A DNA stretch of 64,000 nucleotides from Candidatus Cloacimonetes bacterium 4572_55 (lineage in GTDB: Bacteria; 4572-55), in NCBI GenBank assembly GCA_002084765.1, contig NBMB01000041.1:3692-67691 (forward strand), read 5' to 3'. The notes beneath the pieces were generated by a model, which was not told the origin of the DNA, made no database searches, and worked only from the letters and a program-made list of their open reading frames with translations. Shown one piece after another: positions 7,473-15,835 of this stretch. The number at the start of each line of letters is the position of its first letter. Within the stretch, counting starts at the first letter, position 1. Both the position numbers and the translations under genes were made by a program.

Positions 7473-8801
7473 ATGGACACTCAAAGAATAAAAGAATACG
7501 ACGGACTCATCATACCATTCTCGAAAGCGGATTTGATGGGATTTTCTATCCGGAAGGTTCAACCGAAGTTGGTAGCGGTGATTGTGATTCAAGAATTGGT
7601 GACAGAAGCCGCGGCCATGATGAAGGAACTGAAACGAGAATTTAAGTTGAAAGAGCATTACCAAATTCCCGATGATAGCGAGGATCCGACAACCGCGTTT
7701 CTAAAATTCAACGAATGCTTTGAATGGATGTCGCAGCAACTCCCTTTTAATAAAATTATCGTCGATATCAGCGGCGGGTTTGTTCCGCTTCGATTCGGAA
7801 TCAGCCTGGGCGCAATCTCTCATAATTTGCCTGTTTTTTATCAATCTCAAAAATTTCTCGGCACTGAGGGTAACCAGCTCCGATTTGAAGACGACGTCAA
7901 TAAAAATCGGATCGTTATGCTGTCGAATCCATTGCAAAAAGTCGGCTTATTAGACGCTCAGAACGCGATTGCTATCTTCAATAAGCGTAGCTACGCGGCG
8001 ACTTCCTTCTTTTTCCAACAAATTTCCAACCGAGTGGACGGCGCGTTCTACCGCCATATCTACAACGGCATGTACTACCTTGCCGAAGGCTATCGAGCAT
8101 GGGACGAAATCCGATATACGCATGCTTTGCACATGTTGGGAAAAGCGAGAAAATTTCTATCCGCGGAATTTTTCGATCAGTCGATTCGGGAAACGTTGCA
8201 GAGTTTGATCGACTCCATTGATGACAATATCAAATTTCTCAGCTCGGTAAAAGCGGAAAAAATCCAGTTCCCGCTGATTTTTGATTTTTATCAAAACGCC
8301 AGGCGTCGCATACATGACGAAAAACGATATGACGACGGCGTGGCTCGTCTCTATCGAGTAACGGAAATGGTTATCCAATATCAACTTAAACAAAAGAGTA
8401 TAGATAGCGGAAAAGTTCACTGGGACAAGATCAACAAATCGATCGTCAAATCATTCTGCGAACGGAAAAAAATGATTTCGGAAGCACTCCCTCCTCGAAT
8501 CAGCCTCTTTGATGGGTTGATTTTGCTGGACTGCTATCAGGACGGCGCGGCTCGTCAGATTATAGAGGAGCTGGAAACCGAGTTGCTACGGATGCTGGGT
8601 GCTCGCAATCGTTCTATTCTGGCGCACGGCGTCACCGCGGTAAGAGAGAAGCTGGCATATGACTTTGACAAACTCGTTTTCCGAATTTTAGAGATCGCCT
8701 TCCCTGGCAGAATGCTGGACCAGGATTTTCTGCACTCTGCAATTCATATTGATTTAGACCCCTCGGTGTTTAACAGTGTTTTTTTGAGCAGACTCATGTA
8801 A
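7473..8801 (+). CDS. CARF-HEPN protein of the Cas02710 (TIGR02710) family, orphan
   Basis: 442 residues resembling the CRISPR-associated TIGR02710/Cas_Cas02710 proteins, which combine a CARF sensor for cyclic oligoadenylate with a HEPN ribonuclease. The N-terminal Rossmann-like part has a ligand-loop region (IIPFSKAD then SIRKVQPKLVAVIVI) and the family-type block VDISGGFVPLRFGISLG at about residues 97-113. The central helical region has YLAEGYRAWDEIRYTHA and NARRRIHDEKRYDDGVARLY, both family hallmarks. The HEPN motif RNRSILAH (about 378-385) matches R-x(4-6)-H. I chose ATG 7473 because GAGGA precedes it; ATG 7428 overlaps the permease. There is no cas gene or CRISPR array in the window. The expected activity is ligand-gated RNA cleavage, but this is inference from family. 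Confidence 0.82.
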   Translation: MDTQRIKEYDGLIIPFSKADLMGFSIRKVQPKLVAVIVIQELVTEAAAMMKELKREFKLKEHYQIPDDSEDPTTAFLKFNECFEWMSQQLPFNKIIVDISGGFVPLRFGISLGAISHNLPVFYQSQKFLGTEGNQLRFEDDVNKNRIVMLSNPLQKVGLLDAQNAIAIFNKRSYAATSFFFQQISNRVDGAFYRHIYNGMYYLAEGYRAWDEIRYTHALHMLGKARKFLSAEFFDQSIRETLQSLIDSIDDNIKFLSSVKAEKIQFPLIFDFYQNARRRIHDEKRYDDGVARLYRVTEMVIQYQLKQKSIDSGKVHWDKINKSIVKSFCERKKMISEALPPRISLFDGLILLDCYQDGAARQIIEELETELLRMLGARNRSILAHGVTAVREKLAYDFDKLVFRILEIAFPGRMLDQDFLHSAIHIDLDPSVFNSVFLSRLM

Positions 8802-8805
8802 AAAA

Positions 8806-8991
8806 CTACTCCTTCGCCGATTCATCGGAAGCGTCCCTTTTTTTGATAAGATAATAAGCCACAAACACATCGATCAACGCGTAGACCATATCGTCGATCA
8901 AACCTCCCGGTATCGCGTCGGGTATGAAATCGATAGGGCTGAAAATCAGCCCCAAAAGAAAAAGTAATGTCGCAAAAGCGAGTTTTCTCAT
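8806..8991 (-). CDS. Small DUF1232 (YkvA-like) membrane protein
   Basis: 61 residues with an N-terminal hydrophobic helix (FATLLFLLGLIF) and the DUF1232 signature SPIDFIPDAIPGGLIDDMVY, then a second hydrophobic segment and a charged tail (KKRDASDESAKE). The family is widespread, usually membrane-associated and without an established function. It is transcribed from the opposite strand to its neighbours, ends 4 bp after the CARF-HEPN stop (convergent), and starts 30 bp from a divergent small gene. Confidence 0.75.
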   Translation of the reverse strand: MRKLAFATLLFLLGLIFSPIDFIPDAIPGGLIDDMVYALIDVFVAYYLIKKRDASDESAKE

Positions 8992-9021
8992 TTTTTTCTC
9001 ATTTTTTAAATAGGTCCTTAT

Positions 9022-9336
9022 ATGATTAATATGAATTCTTTGGTGTGTGTGTATCTACAAAATCCGAGAGAAAAATTTTTCGGTCGGCTTCACGAATTGA
9101 GCGTCCAGGGGGTTCAATTTGTCGGTATCGATATAAAATCTTTCGATGATTGGTGTTATGAACTCGTGGAAGAGGACGAAAAGAATATCTTTCCATCTGC
9201 TTTGTACGTTCCGTCTTGGCGGATTGAGAAAATCGTGCTTGATGAATCTCAAGGCGTACTTAAATCTTTTTCCGAGAATTTTTATCAGAGAACTGATCAG
9301 AAAATCGAGCTCTATTTTCCGATCATTGAATTATGA
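9022..9336 (+). CDS. Small conserved cytoplasmic protein, function unknown
   Basis: 104 residues with no membrane segment. The pattern VYLQNPREKFFGRLHELSVQ near the N-terminus, followed by GVQFVGIDIKSFDDW and a 'VPSWRIEKIVLDESQG' block, resembles a small uncharacterised family I recall from Acidobacteria and relatives. No catalytic motif is visible. ATG 9022 (AGG six bases upstream) is the likely start; ATG 9031 is possible. It is divergent from the DUF1232 gene and convergent with cheR, so it is probably monocistronic. Confidence 0.6.
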   Translation: MINMNSLVCVYLQNPREKFFGRLHELSVQGVQFVGIDIKSFDDWCYELVEEDEKNIFPSALYVPSWRIEKIVLDESQGVLKSFSENFYQRTDQKIELYFPIIEL

Positions 9337-9368
9337 TCGCGCGGAGAATATCCGGAAAATTAAAAGTT

Positions 9369-10868
9369 TCACCTCATGACTTGCAGATTTTTTTTACAAA
9401 CCTGGATCATATAATTTTTGGAAAATCCGGCAAAATACAATCCCCAATCGATATCGGGCGCCTTTTCCAGATTTTTGAGTGCGTTATTATATTCCCGTCG
9501 AGCATTTTCCCGATCTCCATTTTTCCGATAAACTTCCGCGAGATGATAATTCGCCACCCACATGTTCGCCTGCAGAAACAGTGCTTTTTGTAAAACGTGT
9601 TTCGCCTCCACGTAATTGCCCTCGTTTTTTTTTATCATGCCCAGCAACAAAAAAGCCTCGGCTCGAATATCGTTGACAAACAGCACCTTTCGGATCAACT
9701 CTTCCGCCTGCTGAATATTTCCACGGTTAAACTGCAAATTCGCCATCAGCAAAAGAGCGTCTTCCTCATCCATTTTTTCCTCGATCAATTCGTTCAGAAT
9801 GACAGAAGCTTCTTGGAATCTATTTTCGTTTAAATATGTGATCGCCTGTTGCAGGCTGTAGGCATTTTTTTCCGATTTAGCCTCTTTTTTCCTTTTTGTT
9901 GGAGATGAAAAGAGAAGTTCCGGAGGAGTTTGACTCTTTTTTTCCGAAACTCGAGATAAAGCGTGATACGCGCTCCTAATGGATTTTTGGGGAAATGTAC
10001 GAGCCGTTGGGACAAGTCCATCCTTTTCCTTATCCACTTTTTGTAGAAAAAAGACGCTATCAACTTCTCGTAACGCGAGCGGATTGGTCCGATAGTGGAG
10101 GGTTTCAGTTGTACCTGGAAAAAGATAGCCTCCGTTAGTGAGCGCGGCGTGCAATTTGCTCAGTATTATTTTATTGGTTTCCGGGCGGAAATAGATGGAG
10201 ACATTCCTGAAAAAAATAATGTCCACATGAGTGAGGTCCCCTGCCGGATATTCGCCTTGCACCTGATTGAGATGTCGGAAATCTGCCATCTTCACAATAT
10301 CTTCTCCGAGTTGCCATTCATTTCCGATAGGGGTAAAATAATTCTGGATAATCCGTTTTTTGACTCCTCGAAACGAATTGCGACTATATCGAGCCTGAGA
10401 CGCCCGCTTCAAAGCGGTCATATCAATATCTGTCCCGATGATTTTATACGGAAATTTGCCGTGTAACTGCATAAATTCCTTAAGCACAATGGCAATCGTG
10501 TAAGGCTCCTCACCGGTTGCGCAGCCCGCGCTCCAGATTTTGATCGGCTTTCTTGATTTCCTCAGCAGTTCTGGAATCACATGCGTGCGCAGAATATCAA
10601 AATGGGCGATCTCCCGAAAGAAATAGGTCTCGTTATTGGTAATAAGATCAATCAATTGGGTGATCTCTTTCTCGCCGCTTTTGTCAAAGCGTAAGAAATC
10701 GGCATATTTCTGAAGATTTTTAAATCCGAGGCTCTCGATCTTGCGCCTGATTTTTTGTTCAAAAATATGCCTATCCGTCAATTGAAGATGCAGACCGCTA
10801 TGCTCCTCGATAACACCTCGGAAGATTTTGTACAACTTTTCATCAAGTTGATAAGAACGCTCGCTCAT
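9369..10868 (-). CDS. cheR: CheR-type chemoreceptor methyltransferase with C-terminal TPRs
   Basis: Methylates receptor glutamates using S-adenosylmethionine, the counterpart of CheB in adaptation. The 499 residues contain an N-terminal CheR helical domain, the SAM-binding motif IWSAGCATGEEPYT (111-124), the upstream NNETYFFRE segment, GTDIDMTALKRA, and a RNVSIYF motif where most CheRs have (C/N)RNVLIYF. After residue about 350 come TPR-like repeats (VILNELIEEKMDEEDALLLM, AEELIRKVLFVNDIRAEAFL, AKHVLQKALFLQANMWVANY). CheR-TPR fusions are typical of alternative-function or Frz/Wsp-like systems, where the TPR mediates partner binding. It is last in the cheW-cheW-mcp-cheB-cheR block, 38 bp after cheB. 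Confidence 0.93.
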   Translation of the reverse strand: MSERSYQLDEKLYKIFRGVIEEHSGLHLQLTDRHIFEQKIRRKIESLGFKNLQKYADFLRFDKSGEKEITQLIDLITNNETYFFREIAHFDILRTHVIPELLRKSRKPIKIWSAGCATGEEPYTIAIVLKEFMQLHGKFPYKIIGTDIDMTALKRASQARYSRNSFRGVKKRIIQNYFTPIGNEWQLGEDIVKMADFRHLNQVQGEYPAGDLTHVDIIFFRNVSIYFRPETNKIILSKLHAALTNGGYLFPGTTETLHYRTNPLALREVDSVFFLQKVDKEKDGLVPTARTFPQKSIRSAYHALSRVSEKKSQTPPELLFSSPTKRKKEAKSEKNAYSLQQAITYLNENRFQEASVILNELIEEKMDEEDALLLMANLQFNRGNIQQAEELIRKVLFVNDIRAEAFLLLGMIKKNEGNYVEAKHVLQKALFLQANMWVANYHLAEVYRKNGDRENARREYNNALKNLEKAPDIDWGLYFAGFSKNYMIQVCKKNLQVMR

Positions 10869-10906
10869 CTTACACCAATCCTACATCGGCAAACCCGATT
10901 CGATTA

Positions 10907-11860
10907 TTACCGAGCAAAACGAATAATCTCCTCAGCAATTTCATCTACCGAAAGAATTTTATCCACCGCGCCCATCTCGATAGCCGCTTTCGGCATACCG
11001 AAGACCACGCAAGTTTCTTTGTTTTGAGCAATGGTCAAAGCCCGGCGGCGTTTCATTTCCATCATTCCAGCCGCGCCGTCTTTGCCCATGCCGGTCAGAA
11101 TGATTCCCAACGAATTTCTTCCATATAATCGAGCGACAGACCGCAACAACATATTTGCCGAAGGACGCTGCCCTTCTTCTTCTGGAGCTTGATTCAGGTG
11201 AATTACACCTCTTTTAGAAAATTCAAAGTGCATCCCCGTAGGCGCAATATAAACGCATCCTGGCTTAACCCTTTCTCCATTCTCCGCCAACTTTACGTTT
11301 AACGGGGAGACGCTGTTGAGCCAATCAACCAGGCTTTTGGCAAAACCGTCGGCAATATGTTGAACAATGGCGATACTCGCTCTGAAGTTTGGCGGAACCA
11401 AACTCAAGATTTTTGCCAAAATTTTTGGCCCCCCGGTCGAGGAAGAGATCGCTACAATTTTAACTTTTGCCAGCAATTTAATTTTTGAAATAAACTCTCT
11501 TTGGTTCTGGCTAATGCTCATATTTTCAAAAGAGGGCTTTTCCACCACTTCCAGCGCGCCCTTACTTAGTGCCTGGAAGGCAATATGCGAATCTTGCTGC
11601 GAAGTGACCACCAGAATCGGCGTAGGATGGAACGCCATGATATGTTCGATCGCTTCCAGACCGCCCATACGGGGCATTACAATATCCATCGTGATCAGAT
11701 GCGGTTGGAGAGAGATGAGTTTATCCAGCGCGTCCTGACCGTCGATAGCCGTGCCAACCACCTCAATACTCGAATCAGCCGACAGAATTGTGGCGATAAT
11801 ATCTCGGGCAAAAGACGAATCATCTACGATCATCACTCGTATCGAGTTTCTATATTGCAT
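10907..11860 (-). CDS. cheB: CheB chemoreceptor methylesterase/response regulator (copy 1)
   Basis: Removes methyl groups from (and can deamidate) receptor glutamates. An N-terminal receiver (residues about 7-110) has VMIVDDSS and the phospho-acceptor Asp59 in TMDIVMPRMGG. A short linker leads to the esterase with the catalytic serine in SSSTGGP (Ser141), His168 in VQHIADGF and Asp261 in TGMGKDG. All three are intact. 317 residues is a little short because the linker is compressed. It is in the block led by cheW at 15099. A second, different CheB is encoded at 26800-27915. Confidence 0.95.
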   Translation of the reverse strand: MQYRNSIRVMIVDDSSFARDIIATILSADSSIEVVGTAIDGQDALDKLISLQPHLITMDIVMPRMGGLEAIEHIMAFHPTPILVVTSQQDSHIAFQALSKGALEVVEKPSFENMSISQNQREFISKIKLLAKVKIVAISSSTGGPKILAKILSLVPPNFRASIAIVQHIADGFAKSLVDWLNSVSPLNVKLAENGERVKPGCVYIAPTGMHFEFSKRGVIHLNQAPEEEGQRPSANMLLRSVARLYGRNSLGIILTGMGKDGAAGMMEMKRRRALTIAQNKETCVVFGMPKAAIEMGAVDKILSVDEIAEEIIRFAR

Positions 11861-11967
11861 AACGCTATCAATTCCCAGTATTTAAAAAAATGAAGGATCC
11901 GCAGGGTCTGCAGATTGTGCAGATTGCACAGAATACTCTGACCGACCAAACTCTGTCTATACAGCAC

Positions 11968-14094
11968 TCAATCGATCTTAAATTTTTGTATTGTTTTCCC
12001 CAATTCTTCTGATAACTCCTGGAGATAAGCCGAGATTCCTATGGACGTATTATTTGTCTCGACAAGCTGCTTTGTCCCATCGAATATCTCTTGCAACGCG
12101 ATCACCACCTGCTCGCTGGCGGTTTTTTGTTGTTGAGTCGCCAGAGAAATACGACGGGCAGACTCGGCTGTCATGTTCGCCGCCTCCAAAATCTCCTGCA
12201 ACAGGTTGGCGGTGACGCGTGTATGATCCAGCCCATCCGCCAGCTTTTTCGTGCCTTCCTCTGAAGAGATCACCAATTCGTATGTCGCCTCCTGAATCTC
12301 TTCGATTCTGTCCCGAATCTCTTCGGTGGATTGCATCACGCTATCCGCTAAGCGACGAATTTCCACGGCTACGATACTGAACCGTCTCTCTGCCTCGCTC
12401 TCTCCGGACGATTCGATCGCCGCGTTAAAGGCGATGAGTTTTGTCTGGTCAGCGATCAATTTGATAGTCTCCATCACATCGCCGATCTCCTTGGACTTGC
12501 TACCCAGACTGATAATTTCTTGAATATTTCGATCATTCCGTTTCCAGACCTCGTTCATCTTATCCAGCGTGTCGGAGATTGCATCCACGCCTTTTTGCGC
12601 ATTTTTTTGCGTAGTTAAAGCGGTTTCCGCCACAAAATTTGAATTTTCCGCTATTTGGCGAGAAGAGACAGCGACTTCTTCCATAGTGGCAGTTGTTTGA
12701 TCTGTCGCCGCGGATTGTTGACTGGTTGTCGTGGCAAGGATATTGATCGAATCCGAGATCCGTTGCGAATGCTCTTTGACCATTACCCCAGCGTTTTTGA
12801 TTTCGTTTACCAAATAGCGTAATTTCCCAGTCATCCGGTTGATCGAGTATGCGAGCTGACCGATCTCATCTCGTTGATGAATATGCAACTTTGACGTCAG
12901 ATCCCCGTCTGCAATAGACTGGGTATGGAGAACCATTTGTCGAATCAGATGAGTCAATTTGCGGGCGAAAACAAAAGCCACAATAAAGGCAAATAGCATG
13001 CTCATCAATGCGTTTCGCCAAAAAGAACGAATCAAATTGCTAGCGATAAGCTCGCCCTGTGCCAAATAGGACTGAATAAAGGGCTTCTTTTTTGTGCCGA
13101 TATGTAAAACCCCAATCACTCGATTGTTATGATCTATAATCGGCTCATAAGCGGATAAATATCTTTCCCCCAAAATTTTTGTATCGCCAAGCCATTTCTC
13201 AGCGCGTTCCAAAACCCGAATTCCCTCTTCTCGCTGGATAACCGCGCCTGTGGCGCGTACGCCGTCCTCATCGACAATGTTGGTGGCGACCGTCACGGGA
13301 CCGAGATAAATCGATACGCTGCCCGTCCCCTTTTCTGCAAAGCACGATTTTTCGATCTCATGAATCAGAGAATCACTGTTGTTGATCAAATGTCCGCCAA
13401 AAAGCACTGCGATTACCTGCCCACTTTTCCCGATAACAGGCGCGCTCACCTCAATCACCATCCCGTCTGTTAAAGCTGCATAATCAATCGGATACGGGTC
13501 TCCCTCGCCCAATTTGGTCACTGTCCGCGCCTGGTTTGCTACGCCCAAACGGGCGAGCCATTCTTGATCCTCTGTCCTCACGGAAAGACCGATCTCCCCG
13601 CCCAATGCCAACTGCACTATCGGATGCTGGGAATAATTTAACTCGGTTTCATCCGGACCAGACGTCCTGCCCAGATTCGTCGCCGACAACAGGGTTCCCT
13701 TCCTTTCGATGACCTGGAGAAAATGAAAATCCTCTTCTGTACGAAAAGCATCCAAAAGGTTGTTGACTTTGTCTTCATTATAATTTTGGATAGCTTGAAT
13801 CAACCTGGGATGTCGAGACGCCTCGACCAGACGTACTCTCAGTTGTTGCCGCTTACTCTGAAAAGTGAGACGCGCGGTGTTGAGATCGCTGTTTACTTTC
13901 TGGTGAGCCAGATTCAAGCCGATCTCCTCAAACGAAAAGGGTAGCTCGCCAGTAGTTTTGATCAACAAAAAGTATAAAAATAAAAGAGGGACAAACGTGA
14001 CGGCTAAAAAGCTGAAAATCATCTTAATAAAAAGTTTTCGGTAACGAAAGGGATCCCCGGGTAATTTTTTCTTTTTCTTTTCAACAGACATCAT
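11968..14094 (-). CDS. Methyl-accepting chemotaxis protein with periplasmic Cache sensor
   Basis: Membrane chemoreceptor of about 708 residues. It has a basic N-terminal stretch, TM1 (about 28-50), a long periplasmic region of about 300 residues resembling a Cache3/Cache2 fusion (features such as GPVTVATNIVDEDGVRATGA and GERYLSAYEPIIDHNNRVIG), TM2 near 360-375, a HAMP domain (LTHLIRQMVLHTQSIADGDL) and the signalling domain. The hairpin tip is divergent: IAFNAAIESSGESEAERRFS instead of the usual IEAARAGE-(x)-GRGF, so docking to CheA/CheW may be altered. I prefer ATG 14094 (or 14091) to the TTG at 14100. It lies between cheW and cheB. Cache ligands are small organic molecules; the specific one is not readable. 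Confidence 0.92.
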   Translation of the reverse strand: MMSVEKKKKKLPGDPFRYRKLFIKMIFSFLAVTFVPLLFLYFLLIKTTGELPFSFEEIGLNLAHQKVNSDLNTARLTFQSKRQQLRVRLVEASRHPRLIQAIQNYNEDKVNNLLDAFRTEEDFHFLQVIERKGTLLSATNLGRTSGPDETELNYSQHPIVQLALGGEIGLSVRTEDQEWLARLGVANQARTVTKLGEGDPYPIDYAALTDGMVIEVSAPVIGKSGQVIAVLFGGHLINNSDSLIHEIEKSCFAEKGTGSVSIYLGPVTVATNIVDEDGVRATGAVIQREEGIRVLERAEKWLGDTKILGERYLSAYEPIIDHNNRVIGVLHIGTKKKPFIQSYLAQGELIASNLIRSFWRNALMSMLFAFIVAFVFARKLTHLIRQMVLHTQSIADGDLTSKLHIHQRDEIGQLAYSINRMTGKLRYLVNEIKNAGVMVKEHSQRISDSINILATTTSQQSAATDQTTATMEEVAVSSRQIAENSNFVAETALTTQKNAQKGVDAISDTLDKMNEVWKRNDRNIQEIISLGSKSKEIGDVMETIKLIADQTKLIAFNAAIESSGESEAERRFSIVAVEIRRLADSVMQSTEEIRDRIEEIQEATYELVISSEEGTKKLADGLDHTRVTANLLQEILEAANMTAESARRISLATQQQKTASEQVVIALQEIFDGTKQLVETNNTSIGISAYLQELSEELGKTIQKFKID

Positions 14095-14107
14095 AACCAA
14101 CTATCTT

Positions 14108-14563
14108 TTAGTCGAGCCGATTTGAGATCGAAGGGTGATCAAAGGGAGCCAGAGTGGAGAGATCGACCAATAAAACGATTTCGCCTTTGACAATTGTCGC
14201 AGCCCAAAAAGTGGAGACCCGCAGATATTTGATCACTTGGGGAATCTCGTACAAATCATCTATTTTAAGGCTGATAATACCCTGAGGGTTGTAAACCTTG
14301 AACCCGTAAAGAAGTCCTTCATTTTCGAGTAATAATATCTTGGATATACCGGAATTTCTTTGATGATTTCTTTGGTGTGGGATACCCAAAATTTGATCTG
14401 AGTCCAACAGCATCGTCGTCTTATTGCCCGCTTCATCTTGATAACAGACCTCAAACTCTTCAGGGTCCTGAATGCCGTCGATCATGGCAATATCCACTCC
14501 GAAGAGATAATCATCAATGAAAAAAATAAAAACTTCTAAAACGGGGGCGTTTTTTTTCAGCAT
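14108..14563 (-). CDS. cheW: CheW-like adaptor, divergent (copy 1)
   Basis: 151 residues with the CheW fold pattern: an N-terminal strand region VFIFFIDDYLFGVDIAMIDG, a middle LLLENEGLLYGFKVYNPQGI and a C-terminal AATIVKGEIVLLVDLSTL. These correspond to the usual 'GxxYai.., I.G.., ..ILDl' elements, though the N-G-L-x-N-x-R-G signature is replaced. It would link a receptor to CheA or antagonise the other CheW. It sits 14 bp after the second cheW and 13 bp before the MCP. The assignment rests on context plus fold pattern and is less secure than for its neighbour. Confidence 0.72.
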   Translation of the reverse strand: MLKKNAPVLEVFIFFIDDYLFGVDIAMIDGIQDPEEFEVCYQDEAGNKTTMLLDSDQILGIPHQRNHQRNSGISKILLLENEGLLYGFKVYNPQGIISLKIDDLYEIPQVIKYLRVSTFWAATIVKGEIVLLVDLSTLAPFDHPSISNRLD

Positions 14564-14577
14564 GTGTGATAAATTGC

Positions 14578-15099
14578 CTATTGACCTGGAAAATTTAAAT
14601 AATGTTTAAATATCTTGGGGATATCCAACACCACCACGTCATTGCCATCGTAGGAAGTCTTGCCCGCCACAAGTGGATTGACCGTCTTCGATGTGCCAGT
14701 GGCAATTATCTGACTCTCCGGAATCGACGCCACCTCCTCAACCCGATCCGCTAACATTCCGCAGCTCACATTTTTTACTCGGGTGATAATCAGGCGGCTC
14801 TTACGGTCCGGGAAACTTTGCGGTAGATCGATGATCACTTTCAGATCCAGCGCAGCCTCAATATCACCGCGCACATTTGTCAATCCGAGAATATAATCCG
14901 GCGCCCCAGGAACCGGAGCGATCGTCTCCACAGAAACAATTCCCTTCACATATTTTCCGAAAAATCCGTACAACTCGCCGGCTAATGAAAAGATAACGAG
15001 TTGAATTCGCTTCTCGTCAACCTCGATAATATCTTCGGCGCGCTTCCGCTCTTCAATCAACCGAAGAATTTCTTGCTTTTTATCAGCGTGTATATCCAT
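14578..15099 (-). CDS. cheW: CheW adaptor protein (copy 2), first gene of operon
   Basis: 173 residues. A charged helical N-terminal extension (about 1-30) is followed by a canonical CheW domain: LVIFSLAGELYGFFGKYVKGIV, PVPGAPDYILGLTNVRGDIE (the ILGLxNxRG signature), VEEVASIPESQI and a final VVVLDIPKIF. It couples receptors to CheA. It is the promoter-proximal gene of the minus-strand che block, 57 bp from a good promoter. The N-terminal extension, about 30 residues more than E. coli CheW, is of unknown role. Confidence 0.92.
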   Translation of the reverse strand: MDIHADKKQEILRLIEERKRAEDIIEVDEKRIQLVIFSLAGELYGFFGKYVKGIVSVETIAPVPGAPDYILGLTNVRGDIEAALDLKVIIDLPQSFPDRKSRLIITRVKNVSCGMLADRVEEVASIPESQIIATGTSKTVNPLVAGKTSYDGNDVVVLDIPKIFKHYLNFPGQ

Positions 15100-15155
15100 A
15101 GTTTTTTTTTATGATCGACTCGGGCCCAACAATTGAAATAGTCCTTGAAGCTATA

Positions 15156-15184
15156 ATTTTAAGAACAATTCATGCTAATGTCAA
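15156..15184 (-). promoter_or_regulatory. Promoter of the cheW-cheW-mcp-cheB-cheR operon
   Basis: Read on the minus strand: TTGACA (15184-15179), a 17-bp spacer, and TAAAAT (15161-15156). The predicted transcript would start near 15149 and carry a leader of about 50 nt to the cheW ATG at 15099. The -35 is perfect and the -10 matches five of six. It shows that this block is transcribed separately from cheA. Confidence 0.65.
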
Positions 15185-15195
15185 GGAAAATAGGC

Positions 15196-15244
15196 AAAAA
15201 AAAACAAACGCTATACGCCGGATCAACGTATAACGCTTGTTTTG
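15196..15244 (-). terminator. Minus-strand intrinsic terminator immediately upstream of the cheW promoter
   Basis: Read on the minus strand, a 16-bp stem (arms AAACAAGCGTTATACG and CGTATAGCGTTTGTTT, two G-T wobbles) with a 9-nt loop is followed by a run of T. On the plus strand the wobbles become A-C mismatches, so the orientation is minus. It would stop transcription arriving from the right, yet no minus-strand gene lies in the 8.6 kb to its right until the PPR gene ends at 23845. Confidence 0.75.
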
Positions 15245-15284
15245 GGGAGGAGGAGGTTATTAAAGAGAGGTTTTCGATTTCAGG

Positions 15285-15427
15285 AGTCACACTGACATTT
15301 TATACGAATACTGCGAACTTGCTCCCAACCAGTCTTCTCTATGCGACAATTTTTTTCTCATAAAGTTATCACCGCCTTTCTTATTTTTGAGGAATTGACT
15401 AAGAATAAAATTAATGTCAGTGTGACT
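15285..15427. repeat. 143-bp element bounded by 15-bp perfect inverted repeats
   Basis: AGTCACACTGACATT at 15285-15299 is repeated as its exact reverse complement at 15413-15427. The interior (about 113 bp) is AT-rich and has no convincing ORF. The size and symmetric ends recall a MITE or an insertion-sequence remnant. I see no clear flanking target-site duplication, so paired regulator sites remain an alternative. Confidence 0.45.
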
Positions 15428-15529
15428 TCTCTTAATTTCTGATTCAGTAACCATGCATATTGCGTGCCAAAAAAATAAGTATCATGTAAGACCTTGATAA
15501 ATAACAAGCCACAAAAAGGGAATCTCTAT

Positions 15530-15661
15530 ATGATTGGGCATGATCGAAACAAGGGTCGGATGTCTCTTATTTTCTGTTGTGTTATTTCCGTTGTGGAACG
15601 ATCACCAAAAAAAATGGTGATTTGTGATTGCAAATCGGAAAGAATTGATTATATTTTTTAA
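15530..15661 (+). CDS. Possible 43-residue small ORF upstream of the megasynthase
   Basis: ATG 15530 is preceded by AAGGGA about eight bases upstream and opens a frame of 43 codons ending in TAA at 15659-15661. The product begins MIGHDRNKGRMSLIFCC and has four Cys. It matches no family I know. A short reading frame with a good ribosome site can occur by chance in 700 bp, so this is weak. Its position 170 bp before the megasynthase would allow a leader-peptide role. Confidence 0.2.
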   Translation: MIGHDRNKGRMSLIFCCVISVVERSPKKMVICDCKSERIDYIF

Positions 15662-15695
15662 CTTCATAAAATTTTAAGTATTTGTTCGACCCAGC

Positions 15696-15710
15696 AAACC
15701 CTTAGGGTTT
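15696..15710. repeat. Palindrome AAACCCTTAGGGTTT, also found after the RND pump gene
   Basis: The arms AAACCCT and AGGGTTT flank a single T. The same core (AACCCTTAGGGT) forms half of the long stem at 55109-55139, suggesting a dispersed palindromic unit. Confidence 0.5.
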
Positions 15711-15835
15711 GGTTTATAAAATTTTTATAACATATTGATAATAAATAAATTATGAATATAATATACGAACCAGGGTCAGATGGATTTTCGATATATAGGC
15801 GCCGTACAATAATAAGCGCATAGAAAGGCTGATAT

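Larger units (their letters stand above)
15100..15835. other. 736-bp AT-rich intergenic region between divergent cheW and the megasynthase
   Basis: It holds the cheW promoter and the minus-strand terminator listed separately, a pair of 15-bp inverted repeats (15285-15299 / 15413-15427), a possible 43-codon ORF (15530-15661), two small stem-loops (15601-15621, ATCACC/GGTGAT; and 15619-15636, GATTTG/CAAATC) and a palindrome at 15696-15710. I could not pick a convincing promoter for the megasynthase. No tRNA-like cloverleaf or known riboswitch is recognisable. Confidence 0.6.
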
